The position numbers and the translations under genes are program-made. The notes under the pieces were generated by a model, which did no database searches, had not been told where the DNA came from, and was given only the letters and a program-made list of their open reading frames with translations. A stretch of DNA of 37,714 nt from an uncultured Prevotellaceae bacterium (lineage in GTDB: Bacteria > Bacteroidota > Bacteroidia > Bacteroidales > Bacteroidaceae): positions 1-37,714 of the forward strand of contig ONCZ01000021.1 of assembly GCA_900316445.1 (NCBI GenBank). The letters run 5' to 3'. Below, one piece after another: positions 32,229-37,714 of the stretch; the stretch's first letter is position 1, and every line of letters begins with the position of its first letter.

Positions 32229-32301
32229 TTTCACGGATTATTATGTGCGCAGCCATCATGTGGCTTTGTCTAAAATCCGTTTAATCCGTGAAATCCGTTG
32301 T
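32212..32301. repeat. 28-bp inverted repeat of 9-bp units between convergent genes
   Basis: The left arm 32212-32239 and right arm 32274-32301 pair at 25 of 28 positions. Each arm is made of nonamers of the type GGATTTCAC. The left arm contains the final codons and stop of the papain-like gene; the right arm ends 12 bp before the cysS stop. It probably works as a two-way terminator. Confidence 0.85.
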
Positions 32302-32312
32302 CTTCTTAAAAA

Positions 32313-33812
32313 TTATTTGTTCAGTTTCCAGGTAACACCGTCCTTGGTGTCCTTGACTTCGAAGCCGGCGGCGGCGAGTTCGTCGCGGATCTTGTCACTG
32401 GTAGCCCAGTCCTTGTCGGCTTTGGCCTTCGCACGGAGTTCAAGCACCATGTCCACCACCTTACCGAAGGCTTCCTCTCTCTCCTGGCTCCTGGCTCCTG
32501 ACTCCTGACTACGGCTCTGCAATCCGAGGATGTCGAAAGCAAAGAGGCGCATGGTCTCTGAGAGTTCCTTCAGGCAGTCGGCACAGATGGTAGCCTTGTG
32601 GTCGGTGAGTTTATTCACCACCGTACAAGCCTCGAAGAGATAGCTGATGACCAGCGGCGTGGCGAGATCGTCGTTCATGGCGTCGTAGCACTTCTCACGC
32701 AGGCTCTTCACAACCTTCTCCGTCTCAGCATCGCACTTGTCAGACACCTGGACACGCTCCAGGTCTGTGATGGCGTTCAGCAATTTCTCCAGTCCCTTCT
32801 CGGCTGCCTGCAGGGCTTCGTTCGAGAAGTCCACCGTGCCACGATAGTGGGCAGAGAGGATGAAGAAGCGGATGGTCATCGGCGAATAGGCCTTCTCAAG
32901 CTTCTCGTGGTTGCCCGTGAAGAACTGCTCCAGCGTGATGAAGTTATTGTACGATTTTCCCATCTTCTGACCGTTGATGGTCAGCATGTTGTTGTGCATC
33001 CAGTACTTCACGGCAGGATGTCCCATCGAAGCCTGTGCCTGGGCTATCTCACACTCATGGTGAGGGAACACCAGATCCAGACCGCCACCGTGGATATCGA
33101 ACTCCTCACCCAGATACTTACGACCCATGGCCGTACACTCACAGTGCCAGCCGGGGAAACCATCACTCCAAGGTGAGGGCCAGCGCATAATGTGTTCAGG
33201 CTGGGCCTTCTTCCACAGGGCGAAGTCGGCCTGGTTATGCTTCTCCCCTACACCATCGAGTTCACGCGAGGCATCCTTGATGTTCTCCAACGAACGGCCG
33301 GAGAGGACACCATACTGGAACTTCTTATTATAGGCCTCGATGTCGAAATAGATCGAACCGTTGCTCTCGTAGGCAAAGCCGTTGTCGATGATCTGCTGCA
33401 CCAGCTGCTGCTGTTCGATGATATGCCCGGAGGCATGGGGCTCGATGGAAGGGCGCAACACATTCAGCGCATCCATCGCAGCGTGGTAACGATTAGTGAA
33501 ATACTGGGCAATCTCCATCGGCTCCAACTGTTCCAGCCGGGCCTTCTTGGCGATCTTGTCCTCACCCTCGTCGGCATCATGTTCCAGATGGCCCACATCG
33601 GTGATGTTACGCACATAACGTACCTTATAACCCAGATGCTTCAGATAGCGGAACACCAGGTCGAAGGTGATGGCAGGACGGGCGTGCCCCAGATGGGGAT
33701 CACCATAAACGGTAGGACCACAGACATACATGCCCACATTGGGGGCGTGGAGCGGCTCGAAGCGTTCCTTCTGCCGCGTCAGCGTATTGTAAATGACTAA
33801 TTTTGATTCCAT
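32313..33812 (-). CDS. cysS: Cysteinyl-tRNA synthetase
   Basis: A 499-aa class I synthetase that charges tRNA-Cys. Zinc ligand C31 ([17 protein letters not shown]), HIGH-type motif HLGH (40-43), the ERGW-like zinc region WHCECTAMG and the KMSKS-type loop KMGKSYNNF (about 280) are present. The C-terminal helical domain ends [29 protein letters not shown] heptanucleotide repeat (32480-32514) adds QESGARSQE-like residues in the linker before the last domain. The start codon overlaps the CoA-transferase stop by one base (TAATG), so both are co-translated. Confidence 0.96.
   Translation of the reverse strand: MESKLVIYNTLTRQKERFEPLHAPNVGMYVCGPTVYGDPHLGHARPAITFDLVFRYLKHLGYKVRYVRNITDVGHLEHDADEGEDKIAKKARLEQLEPMEIAQYFTNRYHAAMDALNVLRPSIEPHASGHIIEQQQLVQQIIDNGFAYESNGSIYFDIEAYNKKFQYGVLSGRSLENIKDASRELDGVGEKHNQADFALWKKAQPEHIMRWPSPWSDGFPGWHCECTAMGRKYLGEEFDIHGGGLDLVFPHHECEIAQAQASMGHPAVKYWMHNNMLTINGQKMGKSYNNFITLEQFFTGNHEKLEKAYSPMTIRFFILSAHYRGTVDFSNEALQAAEKGLEKLLNAITDLERVQVSDKCDAETEKVVKSLREKCYDAMNDDLATPLVISYLFEACTVVNKLTDHKATICADCLKELSETMRLFAFDILGLQSRSQESGARSQEREEAFGKVVDMVLELRAKAKADKDWATSDKIRDELAAAGFEVKDTKDGVTWKLNK
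32480..32514. repeat. Heptanucleotide repeat inside cysS
   Basis: Four units TCTCCTG, GCTCCTG, GCTCCTG, ACTCCTG and one decayed unit in strict 7-bp period. It is the same heptamer, in the same orientation relative to the gene, as in sufE 14 kb away. Confidence 0.85.
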
Positions 33813-35317
33813 TATTTGATGTACTCTGAGAAGTCCGTCAAATGCATGTCACCCTTGCGGGCCAGCGTGTCGTGCATGGCGAAGGCAGCGATGAGGCAAT
33901 GACGGGTATGTCCGCCTGTACCCAGCTTCAGGTAGTCCCACAACAGCTGCTTGTAGTCGGGATGTGCACAGTTTTCGATGATGCACTCTGCACGCTGTGC
34001 GGGGCTCTTGCCGCGAAGGTCTGCGATACCCTGCTCCGTGACGATGATGTTCACATCGTGCTCCGAAGAATCCTGATGGCTGACGAACGGCACGATAGAA
34101 GAGATCACGCCACCCTTGGCCACAGACGGACAAGTAAATATAGAGAGGTACGCGTTGCGGATGAAGTCACCCGAACCACCGATACCGTTCATCATCTTCG
34201 TACCGCTGATATGGGTAGAGTTCACGTTTCCATAGAGGTCTGCCTCGATGGCGGTATTGATGGCGATGACGCCTAAGCGACGGATGATTTCAGGCGAATT
34301 AGAGATCTCGCTCTGACGCAGCGTCAGGTGGTTCTTCATATAATCCATATTGTCATACACCTGCATCAGGCACTCATTGCTGACCGTCAGCGAGCAAGCA
34401 GAAGCATCCTTCACACGACCACTCAGCATCATATCGATGACGGAGTTCTGGATCACCTCTGTATAGATGTTGAAATCGGGGACATGCTTGTCCTCACCTA
34501 AGGCGCCGAGGATGGCATTGGCCGTCGAGCCCACACCACTCTGCAACGGCAGGAACTCCTTGGGGATACGGCCCTTGTGCATCTCGTCCACGAGGAACTC
34601 TGCTGTCAGGAAGCCGATCTTATCCGTCACGGGGTCGCTGTCCTTGAAGGCACGGGCCTCATCGGGGATGTTACACTCCACGACACCAGCCACCTTGTCT
34701 TTGGGGATGCTCACATAGGGCTTGCCGATACGGTCACCCACATGCTCGATGGGGATAGCCTTACGATAGGGAGGATCCAACGGCTCATACACGTCGTGAA
34801 TGAACTTGGCGTTGGGATTATGGAACGAGTTCAGCTCCAGAATGACCTTCTTTGCCAGACGAGCGCCTGTCGGAGAGATACCACCGGCAGCAGTCAGATA
34901 GACATGATAGTCGTTGCCCACCTCCTCGATGTCGCACACCTCGAGGATGGCCCAGTCCACAGGACCATAGAAGCCGTAGCGCAGTTCCTGTGCCATGTGA
35001 CTCAGGTGCAGGTCGTTGTAAGGGATCTCACCCAGGTTCACATGCTTACGGAAATCGGGGTTCGTCGTGTAGGGGGCACGGTACTTGATAGCCTGAGCAT
35101 TAGCCAAGTCACCGTCGGTGCTCTGACCAGTGGAGGCACCCGTGAAGATAGCCACCTTGAACTCACGGCCGGCTTCATGCTCGGCAATGGCGAGCTTTGC
35201 CAACTCTTTCGTTGTAGCCTTGGCCACACCAGCCGGTGTGAAACCACTCATAGCGATCTGGTCGCCATTCTTAATCAGTGCTGCAGCCTCTGCAGCAGTC
35301 ATACGTGTATAAGCCAT
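33812..35317 (-). CDS. Acetyl-CoA hydrolase/transferase, succinate CoA-transferase type
   Basis: A 501-aa CoA-transferase of the acetyl-CoA hydrolase/transferase family. Such enzymes move CoA between acetate (or propionate) and succinate in anaerobic acid production. Family blocks include [38 protein letters not shown], the [11 protein letters not shown] segment whose glutamate forms the CoA thioester, and a glycine-rich [14 protein letters not shown] near the C-terminal half. Together with mdh it fits a fermentative route through malate and succinate. It starts the cysS operon. Acetate and propionate as co-substrate cannot be told apart from sequence. Confidence 0.92.
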   Translation of the reverse strand: MAYTRMTAAEAAALIKNGDQIAMSGFTPAGVAKATTKELAKLAIAEHEAGREFKVAIFTGASTGQSTDGDLANAQAIKYRAPYTTNPDFRKHVNLGEIPYNDLHLSHMAQELRYGFYGPVDWAILEVCDIEEVGNDYHVYLTAAGGISPTGARLAKKVILELNSFHNPNAKFIHDVYEPLDPPYRKAIPIEHVGDRIGKPYVSIPKDKVAGVVECNIPDEARAFKDSDPVTDKIGFLTAEFLVDEMHKGRIPKEFLPLQSGVGSTANAILGALGEDKHVPDFNIYTEVIQNSVIDMMLSGRVKDASACSLTVSNECLMQVYDNMDYMKNHLTLRQSEISNSPEIIRRLGVIAINTAIEADLYGNVNSTHISGTKMMNGIGGSGDFIRNAYLSIFTCPSVAKGGVISSIVPFVSHQDSSEHDVNIIVTEQGIADLRGKSPAQRAECIIENCAHPDYKQLLWDYLKLGTGGHTRHCLIAAFAMHDTLARKGDMHLTDFSEYIK

Positions 35318-35346
35318 AATTATTTGTAAATTTACAATTTTGCGTG

Positions 35347-35354
35347 CAAAATTA
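35347..35354 (-). promoter_or_regulatory. -7 box of the CoA-transferase-cysS operon
   Basis: TAATTTTG on the minus strand, 29 bp before the ATG at 35317; no clear -33 box. Confidence 0.5.
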
Positions 35355-35428
35355 CATATTTTTTTAGATATAAGTACATAAGAACATAATTTTTTAGTTT
35401 ATTTTGTCCTTTTGTCTAAGAAAAGGTG

Positions 35429-35436
35429 TATCTTTG
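35429..35436 (+). promoter_or_regulatory. -7 box almost touching the aspartic-protease start
   Basis: TATCTTTG with only 4 nt (CAGG) before ATGATG at 35441. The transcript should begin at one of these ATG codons, a leaderless arrangement. Confidence 0.6.
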
Positions 35437-35440
35437 CAGG

Positions 35441-36628
35441 ATGATGAGACGATGGTTACTGCTGATGATGCTCGTCCTGACGACAGTCAACAGCTTCGGA
35501 CAGGTAAAGCGCTACGACACAGACTTCTTCGTGTCGCAACGCAATTTCCTCTTCGCCGTCCCCCTTGAGGTGGAACGCGGACAGCTTTACGTCACCCTTG
35601 ACTTCAACGGATGCCTCTGTCGTTTCAAACTCGATACGGGTGCCAGCCAGGGCATCCTCTACGACGACGTGATGCTGCCTGGCGTCAGAACCCTCGGCAC
35701 CATCGAGTCGGAAGATGCGGCAGGACGTGTGCGGCAGATGAAGACCGTCCAACTGCCGCCCTTCCGCTTAGGTCCTCTCACGATCAGCGGCTACAAGGTG
35801 CAGCGCATGAGCCGCAGCATCGTGCGTCGCGGTGAAGACGGCATCATCGGCTTTGCCCTGTTCAATAAGGGTATCGCCGCCCGCATCGATGTCCGTGAGA
35901 ACCAGCTCACGCTCACCGACCGTCGCGACCATTATGCTTACACGCCAGGCGAGGCTTTGAAGTATCACCTGCGCAAGCACGTACCTTATATAAAAATAAG
36001 TCCTTTCGCCGGTGTTGAAGACGAGGTGCTCTTCGACACAGGCAGTCCCTTGCCCTATGCCATCAATGCCAAGACGTTTGCCCAGATGAAAAGCCACCAC
36101 CCTGAGATTGCAGCCCAGATAGAGGGCACCACCTACGGCAGTCATGCCATCGGACACTTCGGCACAGAGCGTTCCGGACAGATCACGTTCCTCGCCCTGC
36201 GACGCCTTCTCTGGGGCGACTTCGCTTTCCATGAAGTCAACTGTACCACCGTCAATGGCGGTTCCCACATCGGTGCCCCGCTGCTCGACTATGGTGCTTT
36301 GGTCATCAACCCCTTCCGTCGCCAGCTCGTATTCCAGCCCTACGACGGCATCACCTCCGTCACCGTTGCCAACCGTCTGCACGACATCGTCATCGTCGAA
36401 CGTAACGGACGGGCCATGATCGGCATGGTGATGCAGGACGGCAAGGCCTGGCAGGCAGGTTTCCGTTCCAACTGCATCATCGAACAAGTCAACGGGCAGC
36501 CCCTTACCTTCCAGCAGTTCCTCCGCTACCACTGGGTACGCAATTTGGAATACCAGTTCACGCTCCTTTTGCCCAATGGTATGCTTACCACGCTACGTGC
36601 TTTCTGGCCACTGCAGTATAATAATTAG
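35441..36628 (+). CDS. Retropepsin-like aspartic protease with two DTG motifs and PDZ-like end
   Basis: A 395-aa secreted protein with signal peptide (MMRRWLLLMMLVLTTVNSFG). Two related aspartyl-protease-like halves follow: the first has D65 in KLDTGASQGILY and closes with GIIGFALF; the second has D199 in LFDTGSPLPYAI and closes with IGAPLLDYGALVINP. Two DTG sites in one chain could form a complete pepsin-like active site without dimerisation. Residues about 310-395 look like a PDZ domain (GMVMQDGKAWQAGFRSNCII). The gene is alone on its strand, convergent with the hemolysin III gene (4-nt overlap). The substrate is unknown. Confidence 0.82.
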   Translation: MMRRWLLLMMLVLTTVNSFGQVKRYDTDFFVSQRNFLFAVPLEVERGQLYVTLDFNGCLCRFKLDTGASQGILYDDVMLPGVRTLGTIESEDAAGRVRQMKTVQLPPFRLGPLTISGYKVQRMSRSIVRRGEDGIIGFALFNKGIAARIDVRENQLTLTDRRDHYAYTPGEALKYHLRKHVPYIKISPFAGVEDEVLFDTGSPLPYAINAKTFAQMKSHHPEIAAQIEGTTYGSHAIGHFGTERSGQITFLALRRLLWGDFAFHEVNCTTVNGGSHIGAPLLDYGALVINPFRRQLVFQPYDGITSVTVANRLHDIVIVERNGRAMIGMVMQDGKAWQAGFRSNCIIEQVNGQPLTFQQFLRYHWVRNLEYQFTLLLPNGMLTTLRAFWPLQYNN

Positions 36629-37272
36629 AGGTATTCCATCAGCACGTCCCAGACGGCGATGATATGGCAGACCGAACCTGCCAATACAAAGAAATGGAAT
36701 ACGGAGTGCATATACTTCGTCTTATTAAAGGAATAAAACACGGCACCCGTGATATAACTGACACCTTCCGCTATAAGCCAGATGACGGCAGCCGCCGACA
36801 CTGAATCCATCAAAGGCTTGAACGCCACAAGCACACTCAGTCCCATACCGATGAAACAGAAGGTCTCCACATTCGAGTGTTCCTTCAGACGGACAAAACT
36901 GATAACCGTCCCCACGATGGCACAAGTCCACACGAACACAAACAGCGCCCACCCCCAATAGCCCTGCGTACGCAGGGCGACAAGTGTCAGTGGCGAATAC
37001 GAGCCTGCAATGTGCCAGTAAATGGCTGCATGGTCCCACTTCCGCAACCGCTCCTTCCACTTCGAGTGGTGTTTCATCGAGTGGTAGAGGGTCGAAGCCG
37101 CATACGAGGCCAGCATACCGAACAGGTAGAGGATCACTCCCCAGCGTGCCCAGTTGTTGTCGCTCTGGAAACACCACACCAGGAAGATCACACCGAACAC
37201 CACGCCCAACAGGATTCCCCCGCCGTGCGACGTCGCATTCCATATCTCCTCCCTTTTTGTGTACCTGATCAT
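36625..37272 (-). CDS. Hemolysin III family (PAQR-like) membrane protein
   Basis: A 215-aa integral membrane protein with about seven helices. Family motifs: the N-terminal EIWNATSHGGGILLG, STLYHSM with the first metal histidine, KWDHAAIYWHIAGSYSP with the aspartate, and the C-terminal HSVFHFFVLAGSVCHIIAV with two histidines. These match the zinc-hydrolase-like core of the CREST/PAQR superfamily. The name hemolysin III reflects an early Bacillus phenotype; the physiological role in Bacteroidetes is unknown. Confidence 0.93.
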   Translation of the reverse strand: MIRYTKREEIWNATSHGGGILLGVVFGVIFLVWCFQSDNNWARWGVILYLFGMLASYAASTLYHSMKHHSKWKERLRKWDHAAIYWHIAGSYSPLTLVALRTQGYWGWALFVFVWTCAIVGTVISFVRLKEHSNVETFCFIGMGLSVLVAFKPLMDSVSAAAVIWLIAEGVSYITGAVFYSFNKTKYMHSVFHFFVLAGSVCHIIAVWDVLMEYL

Positions 37273-37294
37273 TGCGGTTTAAGTTTATGCGCTG

Positions 37295-37325
37295 CAAAGG
37301 TAGTGCAAATTTTCCATTAAGCAAA
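37295..37325 (-). promoter_or_regulatory. Promoter of the hemolysin III gene
   Basis: Minus strand TTTG (37322-37325), exactly 19-bp spacer, TACCTTTG (37295-37302); the leader is about 20 nt. Confidence 0.78.
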
Positions 37326-37347
37326 TAATTTCATAAGATTTTTACTG

Positions 37348-37391
37348 ATTCACGACAAATTTTAAGCCACTTCGGGCAAATTGTCGCGAAT
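37348..37391. repeat. Inverted repeat between divergent promoters
   Basis: Arms ATTCACGACAAATTT (37348-37362) and AAATTGTCGCGAAT (37378-37391) pair with one mismatch and one bulge. It lies between the hemolysin III promoter and the Hcp promoter, so it is a candidate operator or hairpin. Confidence 0.55.
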
Positions 37392-37436
37392 TGGTTTCTC
37401 TGTCGCCTATACTTTAGAAGAAATCTGCAAAAAAAG

Positions 37437-37467
37437 TTGCAATGAGCCAAAATCCGTCGTAACTTTG
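37437..37467 (+). promoter_or_regulatory. Promoter of the Hcp gene
   Basis: TTG (37437-37439), 20-bp spacer, TAACTTTG (37460-37467). The predicted leader is about 150 nt, the longest among the plus-strand genes here. Confidence 0.7.
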
Positions 37468-37620
37468 CATCGTCAAAACCGCGAATCAGCGAGTAAAGAG
37501 CCGAATGCAATTCGAGCTATTTCGAGCGAAAGCGGTTTCGAGCGAAGCTCAATCAGACAGAGAAAGAGATTAAACATTTTAATATTAACAATTTAAAAAT
37601 TAAAGAAAGGAAATTAATTA

Positions 37621-37714
37621 TGGCAAAGACTCCAGTTTCAATGACCATTGATGGTTACAAAGAGAGAGAGGTACTGATGGTAACCTATGAGTTCAATCAG
37701 GCAACAGACGTAGA
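37621..37714 (+). CDS. Type VI secretion tube protein Hcp/TssD, partial
   Basis: Only the first 31 codons are visible, starting MAKTPVSMTIDGYKEREVLM and continuing with VTYEFNQATDVE. I recognise this N-terminus as that of Bacteroidetes Hcp-like (TssD) proteins, which stack into the inner tube of the subtype iii type VI secretion system. AAAGGA before the ATG is a plausible ribosome site. The rest of the gene and any other T6SS genes lie beyond the right edge, so whether this is a complete system or an orphan Hcp cannot be judged. Confidence 0.7.

Larger units (their letters stand above)
37273..37620. other. Intergenic region, 348 bp, between hemolysin III and Hcp genes
   Basis: No gene seen. 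It holds the two divergent promoters (37295-37325 and 37437-37467), the inverted repeat at 37348-37391 and, in the Hcp leader, TTTCGAGCGAA twice (37520-37530, 37536-37546) with a nearby TTCGAGC. These short palindromic copies could fold in the leader RNA. Confidence 0.6.

Noticed and set aside
37381-37596. A 71-codon plus-strand frame before the Hcp gene
   Set aside because: It crosses the predicted Hcp promoter and the TTCGAGC repeats, and its composition is unlike the neighbouring proteins.

Overview
The window looks like a chromosomal segment of a gut- or rumen-type Bacteroidales, most likely Prevotella or a close relative. Evidence: nearly every start region carries the Bacteroidetes -7 box (TAnnTTTG, often TATCTTTG), several with a TTTG or TTG -33 box 19-21 bp away; there is a SusC/SusD pair, a lipoprotein with BACON-like domains, a Bacteroidetes-type Hcp start, anaerobic NrdD/NrdG, an acetyl/succinate CoA-transferase, and a phosphatase with a C-terminal sorting-like tail. 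Species was not determined.

Layout. 1-3072: a translation block on the minus strand: rpsU, a Xer-type recombinase, hpf, then tRNA-Thr(TGT), tRNA-Tyr, tRNA-Gly, tRNA-Thr(GGT) and tuf, which runs off the left edge. 3160-6414: a two-gene minus operon, an arylsulfotransferase-like lipoprotein followed by Xaa-Pro aminopeptidase. 6415-7975: a gene-poor, repeat-rich stretch interrupted by a tiny membrane-protein pair (88 aa and 30 aa). 7976-13243: a large BACON lipoprotein, a 71-aa helix-turn-helix protein and a membrane-tethered one-component AraC regulator. 13408-14942 (+): malate dehydrogenase and a gamma carbonic anhydrase homologue. 14946-17701 (-): nrdD-nrdG. 17955-19473 (-): a Cache-domain membrane protein and SufE. 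19541-23012 (-): a patatin-like phospholipase with an outer-membrane barrel and a U32 (TrhP-like) protein. 23152-27514 (+): SusC and SusD. 27508-29643 (-): a GlgX/isoamylase-type debranching enzyme. 29819-31213 (-): histidine acid phosphatase. 31458-32228 (+): a papain-like lipoprotein. 32313-35317 (-): CoA-transferase and cysS. 35441-36628 (+): a double-DTG aspartic protease with a PDZ-like end. 36625-37272 (-): hemolysin III family protein. 37621 to the right edge (+): start of an Hcp/TssD gene.

Most genes are ordinary housekeeping or anaerobic-metabolism genes in tight operons (stop/start overlaps of 1, 4 and 11 nt). The most unusual content is repeat architecture. (i) A 212-bp element at 6498-6709 is built on a strict 22-bp period and is symmetric about one point: three TTAGTGCCT-type units, four 18-bp palindromes, then three inverted units. 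A smaller 22-bp array lies at 7697-7762. (ii) Heptanucleotide tandem repeats occur between genes and also in frame inside SufE, CysS and the SusD signal peptide. (iii) 9-bp-period repeats, some forming long inverted repeats, sit at gene ends and between divergent promoters. (iv) Several genes have the -7 box only 4-10 nt from the start codon, which predicts leaderless or nearly leaderless mRNAs. No defence system, CRISPR array, insertion sequence or prophage was recognised.
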